Source: Nocardioides sp. 1609 (lineage in GTDB: Bacteria; Actinomycetota; Actinomycetes; Propionibacteriales; Nocardioidaceae). From it: a stretch of 64,000 bases of DNA. The number at the start of each line of letters is the position of its first letter. The first letter of the stretch is position 1. The notes below the pieces were generated by a model that was given only the letters and a program-made list of their open reading frames with translations, did no database searches and had not been told where the DNA came from. This document shows positions 25,085 to 34,348 of this stretch, piece after piece. The DNA lies in assembly GCF_004522105.1 (NCBI RefSeq), contig NZ_SPUJ01000001.1, positions 992,001 through 1,056,000 on the forward strand, written 5' to 3'. The position numbers and the translations under genes are program-made.

Positions 25085-26007
25085 GGGTGGGCCGGCGCCC
25101 ACTCGAGCCCGCCCGCGCCCGCGCGGACCAGCACCGGGCCGGGAGCGGCCAGCACGACGCCGAGGTCGGGGCAGGCCCGCCAGTCGGCGTCGGGACGCCG
25201 CACCGGGGCGGAGCCGTCGACGACGGACTGCAGCCGCGCGCCGAGGGCGTCGGGGTCGGCGAGCTCGCGGCGGTAGTGGGCGAGCAGGATCACCAGGTCG
25301 TCGAGGACGCCGGCGAGCGCGTCGGCGTTGTCGGCGAGCATGTTGCGGGTGCGCTCGGCATTGCGGCCGGCGACGCGGGTGCCGTCGCGGAAGCTGCCGG
25401 CGGCCAGGTGCGCGGCCGTCGGCTCGTCGGCGCGCTCGGCGAGCTCGAGCAGCGCGTTGGCGAGCACGTGGGGCGCGTGGCTGACCAGTCCGACGGCGCG
25501 GTCGTGCTCGGCGGCGTCCAGCACCACGGCGGTCGCGCCGAAGACCTCGACGACGAACCGGACGACGTCCGCGACCGGACCGTCGCCGCGGGCGACGGCC
25601 CACCGCACGCCGACGAGCAGGTCGGGGTAGGAGTGCTCGAACCCGGACTGCTCGGTGCCGGCCATCGGGTGCGCCCCGACGTAGCGACCGGCGAGGCCGG
25701 CGGCGGCGGCCGCCCGCGCGGCGGCGACCTTCACGCTGCCGACGTCGACGACGACGGCGTCCGGGGCGGCGACCGCCGCGTCGGCGAGCACCACCGCCAG
25801 CGCGTCGAGCGGGGTGGCGAGGACGACCAGGTCGCGGTCGGCGGGCAGCACGTCGGCCACCGCGAGCCCGGCCGCGGACGCCGCGGCGCGGGTGCCGGGG
25901 TCCGGGTCGACGACGACGACGTCGACACCGCGGGCGTGCAGCCGGCGCGCCACGGACCCGCCGATCAGCCCGGCCCCGACGACGGCGACCCGCTCGAACC
26001 CGGTCAC
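25081..26007 (-). CDS. tyrA: Prephenate dehydrogenase
   Basis: A 308-residue enzyme converting prephenate to 4-hydroxyphenylpyruvate in tyrosine synthesis. The NAD-binding motif VAVVGAGLIGGSVARRL opens the protein; the catalytic-domain motif GAHPMAGTEQSGFEHS holds the conserved His of the active site, and a helical dimerisation domain follows. There is no ACT domain at the C-terminus, though a short beta-rich tail is present. The GTG overlaps the upstream pheA stop by four bases. Confidence 0.92.
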   Translation of the reverse strand: MTGFERVAVVGAGLIGGSVARRLHARGVDVVVVDPDPGTRAAASAAGLAVADVLPADRDLVVLATPLDALAVVLADAAVAAPDAVVVDVGSVKVAAARAAAAAGLAGRYVGAHPMAGTEQSGFEHSYPDLLVGVRWAVARGDGPVADVVRFVVEVFGATAVVLDAAEHDRAVGLVSHAPHVLANALLELAERADEPTAAHLAAGSFRDGTRVAGRNAERTRNMLADNADALAGVLDDLVILLAHYRRELADPDALGARLQSVVDGSAPVRRPDADWRACPDLGVVLAAPGPVLVRAGAGGLEWAPAHP

Positions 26008-26852
26008 GGCCGTGCGGCCATCCGGGCCAGCGGCGCGATCCGGCCCAGGGCCCGGGCCGAGGCCCCGAGGTGGGCCCACTCGGCCCGCATCTCCTCGACG
26101 TCGTCGGCGCTGAACGACCCGGACAGGAAGAGCAGGAAGACGAAGATGCCGGGGGTCGCCGGCACCGGCCGGGTCACCAGGTTGGTCATGTTGACACCGC
26201 GGTCCTCCAGGACGCCGAGCAGGCGGCGCAGCAGACCGGGCACGTTGGCGTCGGGGAACAGCCCGACCAGCAACCCGTCGTCGCCGGCGCCGGGCTCGGG
26301 GCCGTCGTCCGGCACGGGGCCCGACGAGACCAGCGCGAACTGGGTGTAGGCGGCGGCGTTGTCCTCGACGGCCTCGGCGACCGCGTGCAGGTCGTAGAGG
26401 CTGCCGCAGATGCGCGGGCCGATGCCGATCTCGCCGGGACCGAGGTCGCGGCAGGCCGCGGCCGTCGAGGAGGCCTCGCGCGTGGGGAGACCCCGGGCCT
26501 CGATCCAGGTGCGGCACTGGGCGAGCCCGTGCGGGTGGCTCACGACGACGTGGGGCGCGATCGTCGGGTCGCGGGTGTAGGCGTCGAACGAGATCGGCAG
26601 CACCACGCTGTCGACGATCGAGAGCGCCGGTCGCAGCAGCAGGCCGTCGAGGGTCGGCACGACCACGCCGTTGACCGAGTTGTCGATCGGCAGCACGGCG
26701 TACGCCGCCGCCCCCGACTCGACGGCGGCCAGGGCGTCCGCCGCGGACGTCGCGGGCACCAGGTCGCCGGCGTCGGCGCGGAGGTCGGGACGCAGCGCCA
26801 CGGCCGCCTGGTGGGTGAAGGTGCCCGACGGGCCCAGGTAGGTGACGCTCAC
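26004..26852 (-). CDS. Divergent prephenate dehydratase (PheA-like) with ACT domain
   Basis: A 282-residue protein with the prephenate dehydratase fold (YLGPSGTFTHQAA at the N-terminus, LPIDNSVNGVVVPTLDGLL near residues 54-72) and a C-terminal ACT domain. Two family hallmarks are changed: the catalytic TRF motif reads TQF at residues 170-172, and the ESRP of the ACT effector site reads VTRP at 226-229. It may still make phenylpyruvate, but altered activity or loss of phenylalanine control is possible. Starts at GTG 26852; coupled to tyrA downstream. A canonical pheA may exist elsewhere. Confidence 0.8.
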   Translation of the reverse strand: MSVTYLGPSGTFTHQAAVALRPDLRADAGDLVPATSAADALAAVESGAAAYAVLPIDNSVNGVVVPTLDGLLLRPALSIVDSVVLPISFDAYTRDPTIAPHVVVSHPHGLAQCRTWIEARGLPTREASSTAAACRDLGPGEIGIGPRICGSLYDLHAVAEAVEDNAAAYTQFALVSSGPVPDDGPEPGAGDDGLLVGLFPDANVPGLLRRLLGVLEDRGVNMTNLVTRPVPATPGIFVFLLFLSGSFSADDVEEMRAEWAHLGASARALGRIAPLARMAARP

Positions 26853-26906
26853 GGCCGCGAGCCTAGACCCGCACGGCCCTCGCCGGGTGCTGGGCCGGAC
26901 GGGGAG

Positions 26907-27710
26907 TCAGAGGGCGAAGGCGGCGAGGACGCGGCTGGTGAGCCCGCCCTCGCGCAGGGAGGCCTGCAGCTCCTCGACGCGGGCCGGGTCGGTGCGGAAG
27001 CCGAGGTAGAAGCTGTGGACGTCGGGGCCCAGCGGGTCGCTGTGCAGGAAGTCGAGGTTGAGGCCCAGGTCGCTGAAGCGCTGCAGCGCCGCCATCAGCG
27101 TGCCGGGCGACTCCCGCTCGGGCCGCATCGAGAGCCAGACGACGACGTCCTCGGCGAACTCCGACGCGCGGCGGGTGAGCAGTCCGTAGGTGAGCGGCGG
27201 CTGGTCGTCGAGGTAGCCGGGCACCAGGACGGCGTCCGCGGGCACCTCGTCGACGTCGAGGACGGCGGAGCCGAGCGTCCGGCCGACGTCGAGCAGCGCC
27301 TCGGTGGTGGTGTCGTCGGGCAGCACCCGGAACGAGACGCCGGCGCGACCCAGGGCGCCGACGACGTCGGCGTAGGCCTGCTGGCGCAGTGCGACGCCGG
27401 TGATCTCGGCGGTGCCCTCGCCGATCCGGGCCCACCGCCACGGCGCGTCGAGCGTGGCGACGCGGCCGACGCTGAGGCCGGCGCCGGAGGCGTTGAGCGC
27501 GCGGAGCAGCCGGACCGGCGGGGACGTCGGGTCGCCGATGCGGGCCAGGCCCTCGACGTCGGAGGCGACCTCGAGGGTCTCCATCAGCTCGTCGTAGCCC
27601 CGCAGGCCGACGAGGAACTCGCTGCCCGACCAGCCCAGCGCCTGCCGGGTGCGGTCGATCAGCGTCGGCGGGTCGACGCTGGGGTGCGCGAGGGAGAGGG
27701 CGGTGGGCAT
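26907..27710 (-). CDS. Unrecognised protein with ACT-like C-terminal domain
   Basis: A 267-residue protein between dapC and the divergent pheA. I do not recognise the N-terminal ~180 residues, which look alpha/beta and soluble. The C-terminal ~80 residues (VVVWLSMRPERESPGTLMAA, then LQRFSDLGLNLDFLHSDPLG) follow the ACT-domain pattern, in which a regulatory amino acid binds between two such folds. Its ATG overlaps the dapC stop by one base (TGATG), and 54 bases separate it from the pheA-like gene. A regulator or partner of the aromatic enzymes is plausible but unproven. Confidence 0.6.
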   Translation of the reverse strand: MPTALSLAHPSVDPPTLIDRTRQALGWSGSEFLVGLRGYDELMETLEVASDVEGLARIGDPTSPPVRLLRALNASGAGLSVGRVATLDAPWRWARIGEGTAEITGVALRQQAYADVVGALGRAGVSFRVLPDDTTTEALLDVGRTLGSAVLDVDEVPADAVLVPGYLDDQPPLTYGLLTRRASEFAEDVVVWLSMRPERESPGTLMAALQRFSDLGLNLDFLHSDPLGPDVHSFYLGFRTDPARVEELQASLREGGLTSRVLAAFAL

Positions 27711-28855
27711 CACGGACGGAACTCCTGGATCAGGCGGTCGGCCGCGAGGGCGACCGCGTCGTCGGGGGCGGTGAGGGCGAGGCGGACGTGGGCGTGGCCG
27801 GCGGCGCCGTACTCGGCACCGGCCACGGCGACCAGGCCGAGGTCGGCGAGCCGGCCCACCAGCTCGACGCCCCGGTGGTCGGCGGCGCCCGGCTCGTCGC
27901 GGGTGGCCCACAGGTAGAGGCCGGCCTCGCTGTGGTCGACGCGGAAGCCGGCGGCCTCGAGCGCGGGGCGCAGGACGGCGCGACGCCGGGCGTACCGGGC
28001 CCGCTGGACCGTGACGTGCTCGTCGTCGTCGAGCGCCGCGACAGCGGCGCCCTGCTGCGGGTCCGGGAGGCCGAGGCCGAGGTTGCGGCGCACCGAGACG
28101 AGCTCCGCGACGACGGCGGGGTCACCGGAGAGGAAGCCGATCCGGTAGCCGGCGAGGTTGGAGCGCTTGCTCAGCGAGTGCAGCGCGACGACGCCGTCGT
28201 GGCTGCCCCCGCAGACGTCGGGGTGCAGGACGCTGACCGGGTCGACGTCCCAGCCGAGGTCGAGGTAGCACTCGTCGGAGGCCAGCAGCGCCCCGTGGTC
28301 GCGGCACCAGGCCAGGATCGAGCGCAGCACCTCGGGCGCCAGCACCCGGCCGGTCGGGTTGGCCGGCGAGTTGACCCACACCAGCCGCGGCACGACCTGC
28401 TCGGCCGCGAGCGCGTCGAGGTCGGCGACCGAGTCGGCGTACGCCGTGGTGGCACCGACCAGCGCGGCGCCCACGGCGTACGTCGGGTAGGCCGGCGTCG
28501 GCTGGGCGACGACGTCACCGGCGCCGAGGCCGAGGTGCAGCGGCAGGGAGCCGATCAGCTCCTTCGTGCCGACCGCGGGCAGCACGTGCGCCGGGTCGAG
28601 GCCGCTCACGCCGTGCACGCGCCCCAGCCAGCGGACGACCGCCTCGCGCAGGGCGGGGCGGCCGGCCGTCAGCGGGTAGCCGGGGGCGTCGGCGTGCGCG
28701 GCCAGGGCCGCGCGGACGACGTCCGGGGTGGGGTCGGTCGGGGCGCCGATCGAGAGGTCGACGACCGGGCCGGGGTAGGCCTCGGCGCGCCGGCGCACGG
28801 CCACCAGACCGGTCTGGACGGCGGCGGGCAGCCGCGCCGAGACGGGACCGCTCAG
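27710..28855 (-). CDS. dapC: Succinyldiaminopimelate transaminase
   Basis: A PLP-dependent class I/II aminotransferase of about 381 residues. The PLP lysine is in [29 protein letters not shown] and [10 protein letters not shown] are the other class motifs. The fdxC-dapC order matches mycobacteria. The family N-terminus (VSARLPAAV...) has no ATG, GTG or TTG near it: the best start is CTG at 28855, which overlaps the ferredoxin stop (CTGA) and has AGGAG eight bases upstream. A GTG at 28804 would remove 17 conserved-looking residues. It ends at the start of the ACT-like gene. Confidence 0.9.
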   Translation of the reverse strand: MSGPVSARLPAAVQTGLVAVRRRAEAYPGPVVDLSIGAPTDPTPDVVRAALAAHADAPGYPLTAGRPALREAVVRWLGRVHGVSGLDPAHVLPAVGTKELIGSLPLHLGLGAGDVVAQPTPAYPTYAVGAALVGATTAYADSVADLDALAAEQVVPRLVWVNSPANPTGRVLAPEVLRSILAWCRDHGALLASDECYLDLGWDVDPVSVLHPDVCGGSHDGVVALHSLSKRSNLAGYRIGFLSGDPAVVAELVSVRRNLGLGLPDPQQGAAVAALDDDEHVTVQRARYARRRAVLRPALEAAGFRVDHSEAGLYLWATRDEPGAADHRGVELVGRLADLGLVAVAGAEYGAAGHAHVRLALTAPDDAVALAADRLIQEFRP

Positions 28856-29178
28856 TGGTCGTGCTCCTGCGGCTCGAGCGCCGCGACGAACGGGTGGTCG
28901 TGGTCGATCTCGCCCATCTTCGCGGCACCGCCCGGGGAGCCGAGCTCCTCGAAGAAGCCCACGTTGGCGGTGTAGTACTCCTTCCACTCCTCCGGGGTGT
29001 CGTCCTCGTAGAAGATGGCCTCCACCGGGCAGACGGGCTCGCACGCACCGCAGTCGACGCACTCGTCGGGGTGGATGTAGAGCATCCGCTTGCCCTCGTA
29101 GATGCAGTCGACCGGGCACTCGTCGACGCAGGCACGGTCCTTCAGGTCGACGCAGGGCTGCGCGATGACGTAGGTCAT
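28852..29178 (-). CDS. fdxA: Seven-iron ferredoxin FdxA/FdxC
   Basis: A 108-residue ferredoxin starting MTYVIAQPC with GGAGG in front of the ATG. Cysteine patterns [14 protein letters not shown] and [12 protein letters not shown] fit one 3Fe-4S and one 4Fe-4S cluster, and the long tail ([20 protein letters not shown]) is typical of actinobacterial FdxA/FdxC. It carries electrons to redox enzymes, for example cytochromes P450. It is the first gene of the six-gene operon ending with the Nudix gene. An ATG at 29190 lies on the Shine-Dalgarno itself and is not used. Confidence 0.95.
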   Translation of the reverse strand: MTYVIAQPCVDLKDRACVDECPVDCIYEGKRMLYIHPDECVDCGACEPVCPVEAIFYEDDTPEEWKEYYTANVGFFEELGSPGGAAKMGEIDHDHPFVAALEPQEHDH

Positions 29179-29245
29179 CAGTTCCTCCAATTGATGCTGC
29201 GGCGTCCGGACCAGGGTCCGGGCGGTGCGAGAGCCTTCTGCAGCC

Positions 29246-29251
29246 TAGTAT
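29246..29251 (+). promoter_or_regulatory. -10 element for leaderless acetyltransferase gene
   Basis: TAGTAT, close to the TATAAT consensus, ends seven bases before the GTG at 29259; no Shine-Dalgarno is present. The 80-base gap to fdxA also has to hold the ferredoxin promoter in the other direction. Confidence 0.65.
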
Positions 29252-29258
29252 CCCGACA

Positions 29259-30242
29259 GTGCCGGTGAACGACGAACCCCGACCCCTGGACACCGGCGTG
29301 GGCGGGCCCGCCCCGGGCCGGCACACCCTCGGCCCCCACGTCGTCGGCTCCCGCGTCGTCGTCCGCCGACTGGTGCCCGGGGAGACCGGCCCGAGCGGCG
29401 GGCCGGCGATGACCGACCTGCTCGGCGTCTGCGAGGCGTGGGGCGACGGCGTCTGCGTCGTCCGGCCCGCGGACGGCGTCCCGGTCACGATCGCGCTGCG
29501 CGACGTCGTCTCCGGCAAGCCGGTGCCGCCGCGCCCGTCGGTGCGCGACCGGGTGCCCGCGCGGGTGGCCCAGGAGCACGGGTTCGCGCTCTTCCCCGAC
29601 CTCGTCACCGAGGCGCTCGGCGGCTGGGTGCTGCGCGACTCCGCCACCGCGACCGCGCGTCGCGCCAACTCCGTGCTCGCCTTCGGCGCGTCCGGCCTCG
29701 ACGGCGACACCGACGTCGACCGGGTGCTCGCGCACTACGACCGTCCGATCGCGGCCGTGCTGACCGGTTCTCCGGAGCACGCCCGGCTCACCGCGCTCGG
29801 GTGGGTGCCGGAGAGCAACGAGTCCGACACCCTGTTCCAGGTCGCCGCGCTCGCGCAGGTGAGCCGGGCGCTGCGCGGCGCGGCCCACCCCGACGCCGAG
29901 GTGCACGAGGCCGGACCCGGCGAGCGGGCCGGCGACCGGTCCGGCGAGCGGGCCGGCGACTGGGCGCGGGTCACGATCGGCGACCACGCCACGGCGTACG
30001 CCGCGCTCGACCCCGCACCCGACGGCGACTGGCTCGGCTTCGGCGGGCTCGCCGTCGACCCGGCGCAGCGCCGCCGGGGCCTCGGGCTCGCCGTGGTCGC
30101 CGCCTGCGTCGGGTGGGGCGCCGAGCGCGGCGCGTCGACCGTCTTCCTGCAGGTGCTCGGCGACAACGCACCCGCGCTCGCGCTGTACGAGCGGCTCGGG
30201 TTCCGCACCCACCACCGCTACCGGTACCTCACGCCGCGCTAG
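29259..30242 (+). CDS. GNAT-family N-acetyltransferase
   Basis: A 327-residue protein with a C-terminal GNAT domain (about 210-325): the acetyl-CoA loop is GGLAVDPAQRRRGLGLAVV and the last motif ALALYERLGFRTHHRYRYL is typical. The N-terminal ~200 residues include a small SH3-like start (HVVGSRVVVRRLVPGE) and a second, degenerate GNAT-like half. A short repeat GERAGD occurs twice near residue 225. Substrate unknown; it stands divergent to fdxA. Leaderless start is likely. Confidence 0.82.
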   Translation: MPVNDEPRPLDTGVGGPAPGRHTLGPHVVGSRVVVRRLVPGETGPSGGPAMTDLLGVCEAWGDGVCVVRPADGVPVTIALRDVVSGKPVPPRPSVRDRVPARVAQEHGFALFPDLVTEALGGWVLRDSATATARRANSVLAFGASGLDGDTDVDRVLAHYDRPIAAVLTGSPEHARLTALGWVPESNESDTLFQVAALAQVSRALRGAAHPDAEVHEAGPGERAGDRSGERAGDWARVTIGDHATAYAALDPAPDGDWLGFGGLAVDPAQRRRGLGLAVVAACVGWGAERGASTVFLQVLGDNAPALALYERLGFRTHHRYRYLTPR

Positions 30243-30289
30243 CGCCGGGGCCGGGACGCGGCGCTCCTGCTTGATAGCCTCGCGCGGTC

Positions 30290-32389
30290 ATGGACTCCCC
30301 CGGCACCCCCCGCACCACGGGCTTCCGCGACGACGTCCAGGGGATGCGGGCCCTCGCGGTGCTCACCGTCATCGCCGCGCACGCCGGGGTCTCCTTCCTC
30401 CCGGGCGGCTACGTCGGCGTCGACGTCTTCTTCGTCATCTCGGGCTTCCTCATCACCCAGCTCCTGGTGCGGGAGGCGGCCCGGTCGGGGCGGCTGTCGC
30501 TGGCCGGCTTCTACGCCCGGCGGGCCCGGCGCATCCTGCCGGCGGCGGGCGTGGTGCTGGTGGCCACGCTGGTCGCCTCGCTGGTGTGGCTGAGCGTGCT
30601 CGAGGCGATCGACCTCGCGAAGGACGCGTGGTGGTCGGCGGTCTTCGCCGCCAACGTCCGCTTCGCCCAGGAGGGCGTCGACTACTTCTCCGCCGAGGAG
30701 GCTCCGTCGCCGGTCCAGCACTACTGGTCGCTGGCCGTGGAGGAGCAGTTCTACCTGGTGTGGCCGCTGCTGGTCGCGCTGTGCTTCTGGTGGGCGGCCC
30801 GCCGGTCCCTCGACCGGGCGGTCGCGGTCCGCGCGCTGGTCGCGCTGATCGTCGTCCTGGGTGCGCTCAGCCTGGTCTGGTCGGTGGCCCGCACCGGCAG
30901 CGAGCCGGAGTCGGCGTACTTCTCCAGCCTGACCCGCGCCTGGGAGCTCGCCGTCGGGGCCGGGGTCGCGCTGGCGGTGCACGCCGGTCGGACGCTGCGC
31001 GGTCGCGTCGCCGCCGACGTGGTGGCCTGGGCCGGCCTCGCGGCGATCGTGGTCGCGTGCGTCGCCTACGACGAGGCGACGCCGTTCCCGGGGTCGGCCG
31101 CGCTGCTGCCGGTGCTCGGGGCCGGTGCGGTGCTGTGGGCCGGGGCCGCGACGACGGCCGGGGAGCGCGGCTCGGCCGCCCGGCTGCTCTCGGTCGCGCC
31201 CCTGCGTCACGTCGGCGACTGGTCCTACTCGTTGTACCTGTGGCACTGGCCGCTCCTGGTGGTGCCCGCGACGGCCCTGGGACGCGACCTGACCGCGGGC
31301 GAGACCCTGCTGGTGGTGGCCGCGACGTTCGGCCTGGCCCTGCTGACCTTCCGGCTGGTCGAGACGCCGTTCCGCACCGGCGCGACGTGGAACCGGCCGC
31401 GCCGCACGCTGCTCCTCTACCCGGCCTTCCTGGCCGTCGTCGCGATGACCGCCACGGCGACCTGGGCCTGGTCGGAGTACCGGGTCGGCGAGCGCGGCGG
31501 TGACCCGGCGATCACGGCCGAGCAGTACGGCATCGGTGGTGACGGACCGGCCGCCCTGGTGCGGGCCTCCGTGCTCGCCGCCCGCGACGACCGGCCGCTG
31601 CCGAGCGACCTCACCCCCGACCTCGTCGACCTCGAGGACGACGTCGCGCAGGTCGACTGCCTCTACGAGGACGGCGCCCCCCTCGAGCTGTGCCCGCAGG
31701 GCAGCGACGAGGGCACCCGCACGCTCGTCGTGGTCGGCGACTCCCACGCGCTCGCCTGGACGCCGGCGTTCGAGGAGGTCGCGGAGCGCGCCGGCTACCG
31801 CGCCTACTACCTGGTCAAGCCGCAGTGCGCGGCCGCGCTGGTCGAGATCGCCGCGTCGTTCACCCAGGAGCCGTGGCCGGCCTGCCAGGACTTCCACGCC
31901 TGGACCGAGGAGCAGCTGGGCGGGCTCGACCCCGACCTCCTCGTGGTCACCTCCGCGCCGGTCAACGCCTACTTCGCGGACGGCGTCCTGGTGCGCGACG
32001 CCGCCGCCGTCGAGGCCGAGACCGCGGCCGGGCTGGAGCGGATGTTCGAGGCCTACCGGCCGCTGGCCGCGCGTACCGTGCTGCTCGCCGACGTGCCGCG
32101 CCTGACGATCGACCCCGCCGTGTGCCTCTCGACGCCCGGCGCACGCATGGCCGACTGCACCGTGCCCGCCGACGACGTCAGCCTCGACACCCGCGCCATG
32201 TCGACCGCGGTCGCCGCCGCGAACGGCGTCGAGGTCGTCGACCCCGCCCCGTGGCTGTGCGCCGAGGGGCTGTGCCCCGCCGTGGTCGGCTCGACCATCG
32301 CCTACCGCGACAAGGGGCACCTCAGCGTGGCGCGCTCCCGCGAGCTGGCCGAGCCGCTCGGCCGGGCGCTGGGGATCTGGCCGGGCTGA
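30290..32389 (+). CDS. Membrane acyltransferase with C-terminal SGNH domain (OafA type)
   Basis: A 699-residue two-part protein. Residues 1-400 form an acyltransferase-3 domain with about ten membrane helices, starting GMRALAVLTVIAAHAGVSFL and VGVDVFFVISGFLITQLL. The C-terminal extracytoplasmic part holds an SGNH hydrolase-like domain with the GDSH catalytic block near residue 483 and a DKGHLS His motif near the end. Such proteins O-acetylate polysaccharides, lipids or peptidoglycan at the cell surface. TAGCCT lies nine bases before the ATG. It ends 13 bases before the converging cation-efflux gene. Confidence 0.9.
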   Translation: MDSPGTPRTTGFRDDVQGMRALAVLTVIAAHAGVSFLPGGYVGVDVFFVISGFLITQLLVREAARSGRLSLAGFYARRARRILPAAGVVLVATLVASLVWLSVLEAIDLAKDAWWSAVFAANVRFAQEGVDYFSAEEAPSPVQHYWSLAVEEQFYLVWPLLVALCFWWAARRSLDRAVAVRALVALIVVLGALSLVWSVARTGSEPESAYFSSLTRAWELAVGAGVALAVHAGRTLRGRVAADVVAWAGLAAIVVACVAYDEATPFPGSAALLPVLGAGAVLWAGAATTAGERGSAARLLSVAPLRHVGDWSYSLYLWHWPLLVVPATALGRDLTAGETLLVVAATFGLALLTFRLVETPFRTGATWNRPRRTLLLYPAFLAVVAMTATATWAWSEYRVGERGGDPAITAEQYGIGGDGPAALVRASVLAARDDRPLPSDLTPDLVDLEDDVAQVDCLYEDGAPLELCPQGSDEGTRTLVVVGDSHALAWTPAFEEVAERAGYRAYYLVKPQCAAALVEIAASFTQEPWPACQDFHAWTEEQLGGLDPDLLVVTSAPVNAYFADGVLVRDAAAVEAETAAGLERMFEAYRPLAARTVLLADVPRLTIDPAVCLSTPGARMADCTVPADDVSLDTRAMSTAVAAANGVEVVDPAPWLCAEGLCPAVVGSTIAYRDKGHLSVARSRELAEPLGRALGIWPG

Positions 32390-32402
32390 CCCGGCCGGTC
32401 GG

Positions 32403-33368
32403 TCAGCTGCCGTCGCGCTCCGGCGTCAGGGCCGCCTCGTCGGGCGGGGCGAGGGTGAGGACGGCGTCCTCGATGAACGGCTCCTGCTCGATCTCGGCCT
32501 CCACCCGGCGGAAGCGCAGCGCGAGGTGGTCCTCGGTGTCGTCGCCGACCAGGTCGACGGCGGCGACGACGAAGACCCGCTGCGGTCCGACGTACTCGAG
32601 GTGGAGGTAGGTGATCCGGTCGATCTCGGGGTGCGCGAGCAGCCGCGCCAGGACCTGGCGGCGGGTGGCGGGGTCGACGCCCTGGCCGAGCAGGTAGTCC
32701 ATGTTGCGGCGCATCAGGAAGACCGCGACCGCGGCGAGCAGGACACCGACGCCGATCGAGCCCAGGGCGTCCCAGACGGCGTTCCCGGTGGCCTGGTGCA
32801 GCGCGATGCCGGTCACCGCGATCAGGATGCCGAGCAGCGCGGAGGCGTCCTCGAAGAAGACCGCGCGCAGGGTCGGGTTCGACGTCCGGGTGACGTAGCG
32901 CCACGGCCGCAGCCCGAACCGGACCGCTCCCCCGCGCACCTGGCGGGTCGCCTGCAGGAACGACGTCCCCTCCAGCACGAAGGCGATCGCCAGCACGACG
33001 TAGTTGATCGTGAAGCTGGCCTCGCCCTCGTCGACGCCGAGCTGGGTGACGCCGTGCCAGATCGACACGACCGCGCCGGCCGAGAAGAGCCCGAACGCGG
33101 CGACCAGCGACCAGATGTAGGTCGACCGGCCGTAGCCGCGCGGGTGCTCCGCGTCGCGCGGACGCCGTCCGCGACGCTCGGCGACGAGCAGGAAGATCTC
33201 GTTGCCGGTGTCGGACCACGAGTGCGCCGCCTCGGCGACCATGGACGCCGACCCGGTGACCACGGCCGCGACCGACTTGGCGACGGCGATCAGCGCGTTG
33301 GCCGCGAGCGCGACCAGCACGGTCAGCAGCGAGTCGCCCTGCCCCTCCTCGGGCTCGACGTCGCTCAC
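32403..33368 (-). CDS. Cation diffusion facilitator family transporter
   Basis: A 321-residue CDF protein with six membrane helices and a C-terminal cytoplasmic dimerisation domain (about 230-305). The metal site in helix 2 reads HSWSD within EAAHSWSDTGNE and the helix-5 partner is EDASALLGI. Such transporters expel zinc, iron or manganese by proton exchange. It begins at a GTG that overlaps the stop of the upstream DUF389 gene by four bases, so both are made together. Metal identity is not decided by the sequence. Confidence 0.88.
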   Translation of the reverse strand: MSDVEPEEGQGDSLLTVLVALAANALIAVAKSVAAVVTGSASMVAEAAHSWSDTGNEIFLLVAERRGRRPRDAEHPRGYGRSTYIWSLVAAFGLFSAGAVVSIWHGVTQLGVDEGEASFTINYVVLAIAFVLEGTSFLQATRQVRGGAVRFGLRPWRYVTRTSNPTLRAVFFEDASALLGILIAVTGIALHQATGNAVWDALGSIGVGVLLAAVAVFLMRRNMDYLLGQGVDPATRRQVLARLLAHPEIDRITYLHLEYVGPQRVFVVAAVDLVGDDTEDHLALRFRRVEAEIEQEPFIEDAVLTLAPPDEAALTPERDGS

Positions 33369-34321
33369 GTCACGACCCCGAAGATCCGGTCGGACCGGGC
33401 GGCCAGCCACGGCCACGCCGTCCGCACCAGGAGGAGGACGACGACGCCGGAGACGACCATGCCGGCCACATTGAGGCCGAGCTGCGCGAGGGAGCCGAGC
33501 ACCTCGTCACGCTCCCACACCGCGACACCGAGGGCGAGGTTGCCCAGCGCGGGCACGGTGGTGACCGAGATGAAGACCCCGACCATCGTCGAGGCCCGCT
33601 GGAGGGCCACGGCCAGCGCGCCGGCGGCACCAGCGAGGACGCCGACGACGAACGACCAGTGGTCGGGGGCGAAGATGAAGCCGGTGTTGGGCCGGGGGCG
33701 GGTGACGAGCTCCTCGTCGACCCAGCCGACCGCGGTGCCGGCGAGCGACAGCGCGGTGACGACGAGCACCGCGAGGACGAACGAGAACACGACCAGCCGC
33801 AGGCTCCGCAGGAGCAGCCCCGGCCGCCCGAGCACGATGCCCGCGCTGATCGCGGTGATCGGGCCGAACTCCGGACCCACGACCATCGCGCCCACCACGA
33901 GCACGGCCGAGTCGGTGAGCACGGCGATCGCCGCCAGCGCGACGGCGATGACGAGGAACAGGTGGTAGGACAGCGTCGGCACCGCCCCCGCCTCGGCGTT
34001 GTCCTCCACGGCGTCCCAGATGACCGCGTCGTCCGGGTGGCCCGGCGCGAGGTCCTCGAGGGCGTCGGCGGCCGCGAAGGGCGTCCCGGTGGGGCTGGTG
34101 ATGACGATCCCGCCGGTCTCGTGCAACCCGAGACGCCGCAGGTCGTCCATCAGCGCGCCGGAGGACTCCCGGGCCACGTCGGCCTCGACCAGGTCGCCGG
34201 CCGGCCGGACGACGGCGCCCGGCTGCACGGTCACGTTGGTGACGTGGTCGTGACCGAGGAGGAGGTCGCGGACGTCGACGGCGAGCGACGTCGGCACGGT
34301 CAGCCGGAAATGGGCGAGCAC
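33365..34321 (-). CDS. DUF389 integral membrane protein
   Basis: A 318-residue protein: a soluble N-terminal ~110 residues with a ferredoxin-like pattern, then five or six membrane helices. The stretch AVLVVGAMVVGPEFGPITAI is the conserved DUF389 core helix. Function of the family is unknown; its link with a CDF transporter through a GTGA overlap hints at ion handling. It is divergent to the T-box-controlled aspS gene, with only 28 bases between its start and the T-box transcript. Confidence 0.85.
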   Translation of the reverse strand: MLAHFRLTVPTSLAVDVRDLLLGHDHVTNVTVQPGAVVRPAGDLVEADVARESSGALMDDLRRLGLHETGGIVITSPTGTPFAAADALEDLAPGHPDDAVIWDAVEDNAEAGAVPTLSYHLFLVIAVALAAIAVLTDSAVLVVGAMVVGPEFGPITAISAGIVLGRPGLLLRSLRLVVFSFVLAVLVVTALSLAGTAVGWVDEELVTRPRPNTGFIFAPDHWSFVVGVLAGAAGALAVALQRASTMVGVFISVTTVPALGNLALGVAVWERDEVLGSLAQLGLNVAGMVVSGVVVLLLVRTAWPWLAARSDRIFGVVT

Positions 34322-34338
34322 GCAGGCAGGCTACGACC

Positions 34339-34344
34339 TAGGCT
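34339..34344 (+). promoter_or_regulatory. -10 element for aspS T-box RNA
   Basis: TAGGCT stands about six bases before the first base of the predicted Stem I (34349/34350), placing the RNA start at the base of the helix. Housekeeping-type -10; no clear -35. Confidence 0.55.
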
Positions 34345-34348
34345 GGGA

